Shown piece by piece: positions 7,882-15,269 of a DNA stretch of 64,000 nucleotides (position 1 is its first letter; every line of letters starts with the position of its first letter). The notes under the pieces were generated by a model. The model saw only the letters and a program-made list of their open reading frames with translations. It searched no databases and was not told where the DNA came from. Made by a program: the position numbers and the translations under genes. This stretch comes from Victivallis lenta (GTDB taxonomy: Bacteria > Verrucomicrobiota > Lentisphaeria > Victivallales > Victivallaceae), in contig NZ_VUNS01000014.1 of the NCBI RefSeq assembly GCF_009695545.1, positions 62,001-126,000 of the forward strand, given 5' to 3'.

Positions 7882-7909
7882 TTGTATTTTCACGGATGCC
7901 CGCTATATT
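7882..7909 (+). promoter_or_regulatory. Promoter of the second MATE gene
   Basis: TTGTAT (7882-7887), a 16-base spacer, then TATATT (7904-7909), about 35 bases before the chosen ATG at 7945. Confidence 0.5.
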
Positions 7910-7944
7910 AACCGGATTTGATCAATGAAGGAGTTTTGAGCATC

Positions 7945-9321
7945 ATGGACCCGGCGACGAAAATGTTGCGCAATCCGGTCATTCCGACCTATTTCAGCAT
8001 CGCGCTGCCCTGGACGATGGCGACGATGGCGAGCTCGTCCGCTGCGATCGTCGACGGGATTTTCGTCGGCAACTTCGTCGGGGCGAATGCGCTGGCGGCG
8101 GTCAACCTCGTCATGCCGCTTTTCACCCTGATCGGGGGGATCAGCACGGTGATTTCGACCGGCAGCGTGGTGAAATATGCGAAGTACGCCGGGGAGCACG
8201 ACTGGGAGAAGGCGGCTGCGATCTTCACGAAGTCGATGATCGTATTGACGGTTTTTTCGCTGCTTTTCACGCTGGCGGCGTTTGCGTTTACGGATGGGAT
8301 TCTGCATGTCCTCAGCGTCAATGCGGAGCTGTACGGACTTTCGCGGCTGTATCTGCGCATCACGGCCGCGTTTCAGGCTTTCATGATCCTCGGATTCGGG
8401 CTGTCGTTCTTCGTCCGGGTGGACGGGAGTCCGGCCGTCGCCTCGGTGGCCGTGACCGGAGGCGCCGTGCTCAATATCCTGCTCGACTGGCTCTTTCTGG
8501 CCGTTTTCGGCTTCGGGCTGGCCGGGGCGGCGTATGCGACGGGCCTGTCGTTCGTCTTTACGCTCGCAGTCGCCTGCTGCCGCCTGCCGCGCCGCGACTG
8601 CCGGCTGAGGCTGACCCGGCGTCTCGGGTGCTGGCGGGATTTCCTGGGGGCGGTTTACAACGGCTCCTCCGAGCTCCTGAACGAGATTTCGGGAGGATTC
8701 ATCGTCTTTCTGATCAACGGAATCATGATCCGCGCGGCCGGCGCCAGCGGCGTGGCCGGTTTTGCGGTAATCAGCTATCTGCTGGTGTTCGGCATGATGG
8801 CCGCCTTCGGATTCAGCGACAGCCTGAGTCCGCTGGTCAGCTGCAACATGGCGGCCGGCAAGCGGGGCAGGGCGACCGCGTTTCTGCTGACCGCGTGCCT
8901 GACCGTGTTCGGCATCGGCGCTCTCCTGTTCGCGGTGCTGACGCTGTGGCCGGAACCGCTGCTGCGGGCATTCCTGCCCGAGGATGCGGCTGCGCTGCAG
9001 ATCGCGCAGGAGTTCCTGCACGGATTCCGCTGGATGTTCCTGCTGGCGGGAGTCAACATCGTTTTCACTTCGTACTTCACCGGACTGCACAAGCCGCTCT
9101 GCTCGCTGGTGACGGCGGGGCTGCGCGGCATGCTGCTGCCGCTCCTGCTGGTCTGGACATTCTTCCGGGTCTGGGGAATTCCGGGCAGCGCGGCGGCGGT
9201 TCCGGTCTCGGAGCTGCTGACCTTCACGGTCGGAGCCGTCATCATCTTCAGGCTGAATCGCCGTCATCTGTCGCGCGGACGGCGGGCGGCGGTGCTCGTA
9301 CACCTGCCGCGCATCCGGTGA
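7945..9321 (+). CDS. MATE family efflux transporter (second copy, different subgroup)
   Basis: A 458-residue polytopic protein with about twelve hydrophobic segments. The N-terminal half contains TMASSSAAIVDGIFVGNFVG, the half-helix motif of MATE proteins of the MepA/DinF-like type, followed by AANLVMPLF-like sequence. The open frame extends upstream to a TTG at 7918, but GAAGGAG (7927-7933) lies before the ATG at 7945, and translation from there gives a normal N-terminus (MDPATKMLRNPVIPTYFSI). It is not closely similar to the MATE at 3956. Transport substrate unknown. It has its own promoter and no co-directional partner within 120 bases. Confidence 0.92.
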   Translation: MDPATKMLRNPVIPTYFSIALPWTMATMASSSAAIVDGIFVGNFVGANALAAVNLVMPLFTLIGGISTVISTGSVVKYAKYAGEHDWEKAAAIFTKSMIVLTVFSLLFTLAAFAFTDGILHVLSVNAELYGLSRLYLRITAAFQAFMILGFGLSFFVRVDGSPAVASVAVTGGAVLNILLDWLFLAVFGFGLAGAAYATGLSFVFTLAVACCRLPRRDCRLRLTRRLGCWRDFLGAVYNGSSELLNEISGGFIVFLINGIMIRAAGASGVAGFAVISYLLVFGMMAAFGFSDSLSPLVSCNMAAGKRGRATAFLLTACLTVFGIGALLFAVLTLWPEPLLRAFLPEDAAALQIAQEFLHGFRWMFLLAGVNIVFTSYFTGLHKPLCSLVTAGLRGMLLPLLLVWTFFRVWGIPGSAAAVPVSELLTFTVGAVIIFRLNRRHLSRGRRAAVLVHLPRIR

Positions 9322-9390
9322 GCTCTGTTTTTTCGAAAAATTTGCGGCTTCCGGCGTTTGATAAATCCGGAGGATGCGTTACATTAATTA

Positions 9391-9409
9391 TTGTTAACAA
9401 GCTTAACAA
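9391..9409 (+). promoter_or_regulatory. Palindromic operator upstream of the isomerase-like gene
   Basis: A perfect inverted repeat, TTGTTAA, 5 bases, TTAACAA, sits about 35 bases before the ATG at 9443, after a TTGATA-like -35 region. The cognate regulator is not adjacent. Confidence 0.45.
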
Positions 9410-9442
9410 AGTAGCAACCCATCATGGAAGGAGTTCCGGAAG

Positions 9443-10360
9443 ATGTACTATACCGGATTTGCGGACGAAGCGGCGCGGGGAATCACCGGCCAGATCGAAG
9501 CGACGAAAAAGCTTGGCTGGAAGTGGATCGAATCGCGCGCGGTTGACGGCGTCAACATCCACGATTTGCCGGAGGAGAAGTTCGAGGCGGTCGCCGCCGA
9601 GCTTGAAGCATCCGGCGTCGGCATCAACTGCTTCGGCAGCGCTGTGGCGAACTGGGGCTGGGACCCTGTGAAGGAAGAGGATTTCAAGGCGACGGTCGAA
9701 CAGCTGAAGCGGGCGCTGGTCCGCATGAAGAGGCTGAACTGCAAAATGATCCGCGGCATGAGCTTCCGGGCGCAGTGGAACCGCCCCGCCTGGGATGCCG
9801 AGATCGAAGCGCATGTTTTCCGCAAGGTCGAATTTCTGGTCAGAATGTGCGAGGAGGCCGGCGTTCTCTACCTGCATGAAAACTGCAACAATTACGGCGG
9901 CATGTCCTGGAAGCATACACTGAAACTGCTCGACCGGATCAAATCCCCGAATTTCAAGCTCGTCTTCGACACCGGCAACCCGGTGCTGAACTTCGACCGC
10001 AGCGAAGGCGACGAACTCAGCAGAGTCCAGAGCTCGTGGGAGTTTTACAGCCATGTGAAGGAGTTCATCCATTACGTTCACATCAAGGACGCGAAGTTCC
10101 TCGGTTCGAATATCGAGAGCGGCTTCAACAAAGCCGAGTTCACCTTCCCGGGCGAGGGGGAGGGGGACGTCGTCCGCATCGTGACCGATCTGCTGAAGAA
10201 CGGCTACGACGGCGGGTTTTCGATGGAGCCGCATATGAAGAATGTGTTCCATGAGAGTGTCCCCGAAGGACAGCGCGAGCAGGAGAAGTTCGATAATTAC
10301 GTCGAATACGGCCGCCGTTTCATGCAGCTGGTCGACGATGTGAAGAAGTCGCTCGCATAA
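9443..10360 (+). CDS. Sugar phosphate isomerase/epimerase-family TIM barrel
   Basis: A 305-residue protein of the xylose isomerase-like (AP endonuclease 2) superfamily. It starts with YYTGFADEAARGITGQIE, and has RMKRLNCKMIRGMSF and YLHENCNNYGG, in which the Glu and Asn are typical metal/substrate ligands. KLVFDTGNP, YVHIKDAK and the C-terminal GGFSMEPHM supply the remaining metal-binding Asp, His and Glu. These enzymes isomerise or epimerise free or phosphorylated sugars or inositols in the cytosol. The exact reaction cannot be assigned. GGAAGGAG precedes the start, a palindromic operator lies just upstream, and a hairpin follows the stop, so it is probably a regulated single-gene unit. Confidence 0.88.
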   Translation: MYYTGFADEAARGITGQIEATKKLGWKWIESRAVDGVNIHDLPEEKFEAVAAELEASGVGINCFGSAVANWGWDPVKEEDFKATVEQLKRALVRMKRLNCKMIRGMSFRAQWNRPAWDAEIEAHVFRKVEFLVRMCEEAGVLYLHENCNNYGGMSWKHTLKLLDRIKSPNFKLVFDTGNPVLNFDRSEGDELSRVQSSWEFYSHVKEFIHYVHIKDAKFLGSNIESGFNKAEFTFPGEGEGDVVRIVTDLLKNGYDGGFSMEPHMKNVFHESVPEGQREQEKFDNYVEYGRRFMQLVDDVKKSLA

Positions 10361-10387
10361 CAGATTTCGCCGACAGCATTTGAAACG

Positions 10388-10431
10388 ATGTCCCGGTTTT
10401 CCGGCCGCAATGCAGCAGGGAACCGGGACAT
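10388..10431 (+). terminator. Hairpin terminator after isomerase-like gene
   Basis: Arms ATGTCCCGGTT (10388-10398) and AACCGGGACAT (10421-10431) are perfect complements, followed by a short TTTC. The T-run is weak. The stretch from here to the recX stop at 10566 holds nothing else I can identify. Confidence 0.5.
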
Positions 10432-10565
10432 TTCTTCGGGTCCGCATTGGCGGAGTCTGGAATCGGCCGGAGATGAAAAAACGCGATGGAGCTTTCGATG
10501 CTTTTTCCGGGCCGGCCGTCAGCACCGCTGCGGAAGGGGCTCTGCCGGAATTCGAACAGCGGGAA

Positions 10566-11036
10566 CTACTCCTCCGGATCGAAATCGGCCCGCTCAAGAG
10601 CGGTGCGGCAGCTCTCGCAGGAGAAGCCGCGGCCGATCAGAAAGCGGAACGCTTTTTCGCGCTTGCGGCGCGGATCGGTCTCGCGTGCGAGCAGACGGAG
10701 TTTGTAGGCGAGCGCTTCCGACGCGCGTTCCGCCTCGGTTTCGGCGGCGGCTTCGAGCGGTTCTTCCTGAAGTTCGGCCGGTATGCCGCGCTTGCGCAGC
10801 GCAAGCCTGATCCGGCGCCCGCCGAGACAGCGCCCGGCCAGAAGCTCCGTGTAATCGGCGGCGAATGCCTCGTCGTTGACATAGCCGCGTTTGCGACATT
10901 CGGCGACGGCGTCGCGCGCTTCGCGGAACGGATAACCGGCGGCGCAGAGCTTGTTCAGGAGCTCGCGCTCCGACAGGGCGCGGCGCGAAAGCAGCCGCAT
11001 CGCTTTTTCCATCGCGCTTTTTTTCGGTTTTTCCAT
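10566..11036 (-). CDS. recX: RecX family regulatory protein
   Basis: A 156-residue protein built of three-helix RecX repeats: AMRLLSRRALSERELLNKL and then VAECRKRGYVNDEAFAADY, the hallmark of the family, followed by RRIRLALRKRGIP. A C-terminal CxxC (SCESC) is extra. RecX proteins inhibit RecA filament extension and recombinase activity. recA is not in the window, so the gene stands alone, with its own start preceded by GGAAAAGGAG on the minus strand. The length is usual for the family (about 150). Confidence 0.9.
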   Translation of the reverse strand: MEKPKKSAMEKAMRLLSRRALSERELLNKLCAAGYPFREARDAVAECRKRGYVNDEAFAADYTELLAGRCLGGRRIRLALRKRGIPAELQEEPLEAAAETEAERASEALAYKLRLLARETDPRRKREKAFRFLIGRGFSCESCRTALERADFDPEE

Positions 11037-11170
11037 GCCGTCTCCTTTTCCGGAAGGTACTATAGAAGCAATTGCGGAAAATGCAATTGAAAAGTGCGGG
11101 TTTGGAGGTTATATTTTTTCCGGCCGACGTGATCGGAAGGGCGATGGTGTGTTAATGCCGCAGGAACATG

Positions 11171-11452
11171 AACAATGCCTTTCTCTTCAGAGAGCGGGGC
11201 CCCCGAAAAGTATCATCCGCCGTGCAAGCGCAGTGGATGACAAGCCCGACTTGTCCTCGGCAGCCACGGCGAAGGAGGAAGGGTGGCAACTTTTTGAGGA
11301 AAATATAAACAATGCCTTTCTCGGAGGTGTGAGTACGGCGGAGCCGCACGGAACACCGGAGAGCGGGGCCCCCGAAAAGTACCCGAAGCTTTTGGGCTGT
11401 AAGCCCAAAAGACCCGAGGCCCGTGGCCGAAGGGTGGCAACTTTTTGGGGAA
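11171..11452 (+). repeat. Degenerate tandem repeat in the leader of the PHP gene
   Basis: Three word-blocks occur twice in the same order: AACAATGCCTTTCTC (11171, 11308), a 22-base block containing GCGGGGCCCCCGAAAAG (11191-11212, 11360-11381), and GAAGGGTGGCAACTTTTTG (11278, 11429). The spacing between blocks differs between the copies. A perfect hairpin, CTTTTGGGCT-GTA-AGCCCAAAAG (11389-11411), lies in the second copy. Open frames run through it, but the conservation by block with variable gaps points to non-coding repeats. Confidence 0.7.
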
Positions 11453-11467
11453 CATGGGAGTTCTGGA

Positions 11468-12271
11468 ATGAAGCTGCCTGGTGATTTTCATGTTCATACG
11501 TGCATGCGGCCGGTCGATGACGGCGCGGAAGAGATGACGCCGGCGGCAGTGGCCGCCGCCATGCGGAGCCGCTCCTTCGGGGCGTTCGGGTTGAGTCCGC
11601 ATTTTCATTTCGATTCGGATTTCGGCGCGGTCTGCGCCTTCCTCGACGCGGCGCGGGAGGAGACGCGCGGAATCCTCCCGATGTTCCGCGGCGTGGAGAC
11701 CGAGTGCATCGACGCCGTCGGAAGTCTGCCGCTCTCGCCGGAGCAGGCCCGGCGGCTCGATTATGTGATTGCGGCCCCCGACCATTACAACTGTACCGGA
11801 GTCGTCCGGCCGCCGAAGGACCGGCGCGGCTGCCTGCTGTTCCACCAGAAGCTTCTGATTGCGCTGGCGGAAAATCCGCTGGTCGATGTCATTTCGCATC
11901 CGTGGGCCGCGCTGATTCTGCTGACCTGCGAAGGCCATCTGCCCGGTTACGACCGGATCGAGTCGCTCGATGCCGTGCCGGAGACGTGGATTGCCGAATT
12001 CGCCGCCGCCGCGCGGGAAAACCGGACCGCCGTCGAGATCAATGGTTTTTTCACCGGCACCTATCTGCGGCGCCGCGGGGAAACCGGCCGGTCCTACGGG
12101 GAGGCATACCGGAACTTCTACCGGATTCTCGCCGCTGCCGGAGTGATGCTGTCGCCGGGCAGCGACGCCCACCGCCTTGCGGACCTCGCCCAGATCGACG
12201 ACGCCTCCGGCTGGCTCGAAGCCCTGAATCTGCCGGAGGCGCAGATCTGGCGGCCGCGAAAGCGGGCATGA
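11468..12271 (+). CDS. PHP-domain phosphoesterase (histidinol-phosphatase-like)
   Basis: A 267-residue PHP protein. DFHVHTCMRPVDDG provides the first HxH metal ligands, GLSPHFHFD the next His, FRGVETE the Glu, APDHYN and VISHPW further histidines, and SPGSDAHRLADLAQ the C-terminal Asp/His pair. The order and length fit the histidinol-phosphate phosphatase (HisJ-type) and related phosphoesterases. No histidine genes are nearby, so the substrate is open. The frame is open back to 11423, but the ATG at 11468 is preceded by GGGAG seven bases away and starts directly with the PHP motif. The degenerate repeat forms its leader. Confidence 0.85.
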   Translation: MKLPGDFHVHTCMRPVDDGAEEMTPAAVAAAMRSRSFGAFGLSPHFHFDSDFGAVCAFLDAAREETRGILPMFRGVETECIDAVGSLPLSPEQARRLDYVIAAPDHYNCTGVVRPPKDRRGCLLFHQKLLIALAENPLVDVISHPWAALILLTCEGHLPGYDRIESLDAVPETWIAEFAAAARENRTAVEINGFFTGTYLRRRGETGRSYGEAYRNFYRILAAAGVMLSPGSDAHRLADLAQIDDASGWLEALNLPEAQIWRPRKRA

Positions 12272-12300
12272 AAAAAGCGCCCCGGGTGGAGCGCTTTTCA
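12271..12300. terminator. Bidirectional terminator between convergent genes
   Basis: AAAAGCGC (12273-12280) pairs with GCGCTTTT (12291-12298) across a short GC loop. A-run on one side and T-run on the other serve the PHP gene (plus) and the surface-protein gene (minus). Confidence 0.75.
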
Positions 12301-12311
12301 CGGCTGTTCGC

Positions 12312-13016
12312 TCAGGCGCGCGTTTTCCGGTTCCGCAAACGGTAACCCGTGTAGGTTCCGCCGCAGACCAGCAGCGCAGCGAGGAGGCCCGGCAGCGGCT
12401 GGCCGGACGGAACCGGCGCTTTGGAACCGACCTGAACATTCAGCACCGACTGCGCCGCATCGATCATCTGATCGTAGGTGTAATTCCCGGTCGGCGAGGA
12501 AACATACTGCCCGTATTTTCCGAAGGCGACGACGTAGTTGTTCCTGTCGAGGATCGCGGTTCCGTTGTAGGTATGCTGGCCGTCGAGACCCGGCGTGTTG
12601 TACACGGTCCGGCCGTCGGCGTCCCTGGTCCAGAAGCCGATCGAGTCGCCGGCGTTGAATTTGAGCGCCTTCCCGTCGGCGCCGATTGCGGTGTACTGCC
12701 CGTTGCCGATATCCGCGAGCCTGATTTCCTCGCCCTTGTTCCGGCCGTCCAGATAATAAGCGCCGAATTCCGGCGCGCCTTTGCTGAACGATGCATACAG
12801 ATAGGAGCCGGTGTTGAAATAAAACGCATTCTGCAGCCCGAACCTGCCGGCACGGTCGGCATAGGCGTCATAAGTATCCTTGCCGTAATCGGAATGGGCC
12901 GCGCTGATGCTGCCGTAATCGAACTGGAACGCCGCGAACGAACTTGCCGCCGCACAACAGAGAAGGAACGCAACCAACCGTTTTTTCATTTTCCAGCCCT
13001 TATCCATGACTTTCAT
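12312..13016 (-). CDS. Secreted protein with C-terminal sorting-type tail
   Basis: A 234-residue protein with an N-terminal signal peptide (MKKRLVAFLLCCAAASSFA) and a C-terminus of PLPGLLAALLVCGGTYTGYR followed by a basic tail. The short Pro-rich motif, one hydrophobic helix and Arg-rich end resemble PEP-CTERM/exosortase-type sorting signals, though the PEP itself is absent, so I rate the sorting call as tentative. The middle is rich in Tyr, Gly, Asp and Asn (FQFDYGSISAAHSDYGKDTY) and matches no family I recognise. Two starts are possible: 13016 after AGGAATCACT, or the ATG at 12989 directly before MKKRL. Likely exported to the envelope. It is flanked by terminators on both sides, so monocistronic. 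Confidence 0.7.
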   Translation of the reverse strand: MKVMDKGWKMKKRLVAFLLCCAAASSFAAFQFDYGSISAAHSDYGKDTYDAYADRAGRFGLQNAFYFNTGSYLYASFSKGAPEFGAYYLDGRNKGEEIRLADIGNGQYTAIGADGKALKFNAGDSIGFWTRDADGRTVYNTPGLDGQHTYNGTAILDRNNYVVAFGKYGQYVSSPTGNYTYDQMIDAAQSVLNVQVGSKAPVPSGQPLPGLLAALLVCGGTYTGYRLRNRKTRA

Positions 13017-13092
13017 AGTGATTCCTGTTTTAATATAGATTCACTCGTGTGGAAAGCAAATGCGGAACTGCGGGGAATGAATCTTTTTCGTT

Positions 13093-13133
13093 AAAAAAGC
13101 CGTTCTCCGAAAAGAAGTTGGAGAAACGGCTTT
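13093..13133 (-). terminator. Intrinsic terminator after flavodoxin operon
   Basis: On the minus strand, AAAGCCGTTTCTCC pairs with GGAGAACGGCTTT (one bulge), followed directly by a run of T. It ends the DUF3793-flavodoxin transcript. Confidence 0.85.
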
Positions 13134-13151
13134 CCCGGTTGTCGGAAAGGT

Positions 13152-13652
13152 TCAGAGGCCGGCTTCGGTTTTCAGCTGCGCACACCACCTGCCGATGCGC
13201 CCGGCGGTCTCGCCGGGTTCGTTGTCATCGTCGAGGGCGAGCCCGATGAAGTGCCCGTTCTCTTCGGCGGTCGAGGCGCTGTGCGGATAGCCGGCGCTTT
13301 CCCAGGCGCCGATCAGGATGCCGCCGGCGGCCTTGACTATATCGCCGATTTCGCCCATCGCGTTCAGGTAGGTATCGGCGAAGCCGACCGCATCTCCGAG
13401 GCCGAAAAGCGCGACTTTGCGTCCTGACAGATCCGCCGCTTCGAGCATCGGCAGGGCGCTTTGCCAGTCGTCCTGGAGTTCGCCGCAGCCCCAGGTGGAA
13501 CTGCCGAGAATGAGAAGGTCGGCCTTGAAATCGTCCGGGACCGCGTCGGCGGCGCTGACGGCGGTTCCGCCGAGTCCGGCGGCGATCGCCTCCGCCGCCC
13601 GCTGCGTGTTTCCTGTGGTCGAACCGTAGATGACTTTGATCGATTGGCTCAT
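13152..13652 (-). CDS. Flavodoxin (long-chain type)
   Basis: A 166-residue flavodoxin. IYGSTTGNTQRAAEAIA is the FMN phosphate-binding loop, LLILGSSTWGCGELQDDW carries the first isoalloxazine-stacking Trp region, and VALFGLGDAVGFADTY is the second FMN loop, where a Tyr usually stacks. The 20-residue insertion near residue 120 makes it a long-chain form. Flavodoxins replace ferredoxin as low-potential electron carriers when iron is scarce. It is the second gene of an operon behind a DUF3793 gene (30-base gap). A DtxR-like palindrome lies upstream of that gene, consistent with metal-responsive control (inference). Confidence 0.93.
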   Translation of the reverse strand: MSQSIKVIYGSTTGNTQRAAEAIAAGLGGTAVSAADAVPDDFKADLLILGSSTWGCGELQDDWQSALPMLEAADLSGRKVALFGLGDAVGFADTYLNAMGEIGDIVKAAGGILIGAWESAGYPHSASTAEENGHFIGLALDDDNEPGETAGRIGRWCAQLKTEAGL

Positions 13653-13682
13653 GAATAGCTCCTTATGTTCGGTTCTTCCGGA

Positions 13683-14279
13683 CTATGCGGCCGGAAGAAG
13701 GTTGTGAATATCGCGTAACGTTTCTTCCAGCGGGCGGCCGCAGCCGACGACTTGGCGCATGGCGCTTTCCGCGCGGCGGAACCGTTCCATGACCGCCAGC
13801 GATTCGGTCGGTTCCCCGGCCACCCGCCAGAGGCCGCGGGGGAGGGCGAGGCAGGCGTCCGGATTCTCGATGTAGCCGCGCACATCCTTGAGCGGATAGC
13901 CGAGGAATACCCCGATTTCGTGCGGGAATCCGCTTCCGTTCCGGCAGCGGAACTCCAGCTCGGCCAATTCCGCGCCGCGCCGGTATCCGCGGCCGGCCAG
14001 AAATTCGGCGTTGTGCGGTTCGGAGAGCACACGTTCGAGCGCCCCTTCGCGGAAGAAGAATACCACGAGATTTTCGCTGTTCCGCCTCAGAATCCGGCAG
14101 CGGAGCTGCAACGCTGCGAGGATCTCCGGCTGGTGGAGGCAGAAGAGGTCATGCTGTTTCCCTCCCGTCTGCCGGCAGTCGGTCAGGCGAAGCAGCCCGG
14201 CCGGCTTGACGCCGAGAATCACCGGGGCCAGTTTGACCAGCAGATACCGGATCAGCCGGTTCGTGTCGGGGCATTGCAT
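13683..14279 (-). CDS. DUF3793 family protein
   Basis: A 198-residue protein that matches the DUF3793 pattern: an N-terminal region with LVKLAPVILGVKPAGLLRL, the stretch RILRRNSENLVVFFFREGAL, and the strongly conserved EIGVFLGYPLKDVRGYI near residue 130. The biochemical role of this family is unknown. In many anaerobes it is found beside flavodoxin genes, as here, so a role in flavodoxin-linked or haem/iron metabolism is suggested by context only. GGGAG lies 9 bases before the ATG. It is the first gene of the two-gene operon with the flavodoxin. Confidence 0.8.
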   Translation of the reverse strand: MQCPDTNRLIRYLLVKLAPVILGVKPAGLLRLTDCRQTGGKQHDLFCLHQPEILAALQLRCRILRRNSENLVVFFFREGALERVLSEPHNAEFLAGRGYRRGAELAELEFRCRNGSGFPHEIGVFLGYPLKDVRGYIENPDACLALPRGLWRVAGEPTESLAVMERFRRAESAMRQVVGCGRPLEETLRDIHNLLPAA

Positions 14280-14301
14280 TGCAGGGGCTCCCTTGTTTTT
14301 T

Positions 14302-14317
14302 ATTAGGTTTGACTAAT
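14302..14317 (-). promoter_or_regulatory. DtxR/IdeR-like palindrome upstream of DUF3793-flavodoxin
   Basis: ATTAG, 6 bases, CTAAT. The arms resemble the TTAGG...CTAA arms of iron- or manganese-responsive DtxR-family operators, about 25 bases before the DUF3793 ATG. Confidence 0.4.
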
Positions 14318-14330
14318 TTGTATCGTAAAT

Positions 14331-14378
14331 AAAAAATATCCGCTTCTGCAACAATATATATGCAGAGCGGATATTTTT
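14331..14378. terminator. Long AT-rich terminator hairpin
   Basis: AAAAATATCCGCT and CTGCA on one side pair with TGCAG and AGCGGATATTTTT on the other. Runs of A and T at both ends let it act in both directions. It ends the lnt-to-ABM operon on the minus strand. Confidence 0.8.
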
Positions 14379-14391
14379 CAAGCAATGAAAA

Positions 14392-14691
14392 TTAGAAAAG
14401 ACTAACTTTCTTCGGCTCGACCCGGTACAACACCAGCGGCGCGGCGATATAGCCGTTGACGCTTTCGGCGAAATCGAGGTAGTGGCGGGTTGCCTTGTGT
14501 TCCTCGAGCGCCTTGTCGTTCTCCCAGGTTTCGAGAATGAGATAGGTGTTCTGGTGCAGGACGTCCGGGAGGACGTCGTAACTGATGTTGCCCTTCTCCC
14601 TGCGGGAGTTTTCGATGAGCGGCCGGACCATTTCTTCGAAGGCTTCGGCTTTTTCGGGCAGGGTTTGAACGACGACGACGAGTTTGAACAT
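14392..14691 (-). CDS. Antibiotic biosynthesis monooxygenase (ABM/YgiN-like) protein
   Basis: A 99-residue single-domain protein of the dimeric alpha-beta barrel fold: MFKLVVVVQTLPEKAEAFEE, then SRREKGNISYDVLPDVLHQN, then YLILETWENDKALEEHKATRH with the conserved E-x-W and the final H. Members include the quinol monooxygenase YgiN and small cofactor-free monooxygenases. The physiological substrate is unknown. It is the last gene of the six-gene minus operon, two bases after the DUF2059 stop, and is followed by a strong hairpin. Confidence 0.85.
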   Translation of the reverse strand: MFKLVVVVQTLPEKAEAFEEMVRPLIENSRREKGNISYDVLPDVLHQNTYLILETWENDKALEEHKATRHYLDFAESVNGYIAAPLVLYRVEPKKVSLF

Positions 14692-14693
14692 GG

Positions 14694-15269
14694 TTACTTC
14701 TCCTCATTGGGTTTTCCGGCATCTTTGCCGGGGACGGCGGGCTGCTGCGGAGCGGGCGCCGGTTCGGGCAGCCGGCTCTGCAGCAGCTCTGCTTTTCTTC
14801 TCAGTTCCTCCTTCTGCATCTGTTCCAGCTGCTGCTGGAAGACAGGCAGATACTCCTGCATCTTCTTCTGGGTGACCTGCGCCGCCGCCGTGGCGATCCG
14901 GCTGCCTGCCGCGGCTTTTTTGCGGCCGATCGGGGTCTGGTAGAAGCGGATCAGCTCGCGGATTTCGTCCGGCGCGTAAACTTCGAGATAGATCCGGGCG
15001 AGCTCCTCCTTCTGCGCTTCGAACGAGATGGTATTCCGCAGGTACATTTCGAACGCCTGCCGGTATGCCAGCAGCTCCGGCGCGGCCTTCAGCTGGGCTT
15101 CGAGGCTGGTTTTGAGCGTCTGCTCCATCATCTGCGGGGTGCCTTCGGCTTCGAGAAGCGCATAGGCGAGCATTCTGTCCTCCAGCCTGGGCTGCCGGAC
15201 CGGGTTTTCCGCGGAAAATCCGGCTACTGTCGCAAGCGTGAACGCCGCGGCGATGCTGACGATCTTCAT
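14694..15269 (-). CDS. DUF2059-type exported protein
   Basis: A 191-residue protein with a signal peptide (MKIVSIAAAFTLATVAGFSA) and a helical body containing YLEVYAPDEIRELIRFYQTPIGRK, the typical DUF2059 core of a helix, the F/Y-YxTPxG turn and another helix. The C-terminal 40 residues are Gln/Glu-rich coiled coil ending in a Pro-rich tail. DUF2059 proteins are periplasmic and of unknown function. Its start overlaps the cvfB stop by 4 bases, so it is translationally coupled in the lnt operon. Confidence 0.8.
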   Translation of the reverse strand: MKIVSIAAAFTLATVAGFSAENPVRQPRLEDRMLAYALLEAEGTPQMMEQTLKTSLEAQLKAAPELLAYRQAFEMYLRNTISFEAQKEELARIYLEVYAPDEIRELIRFYQTPIGRKKAAAGSRIATAAAQVTQKKMQEYLPVFQQQLEQMQKEELRRKAELLQSRLPEPAPAPQQPAVPGKDAGKPNEEK

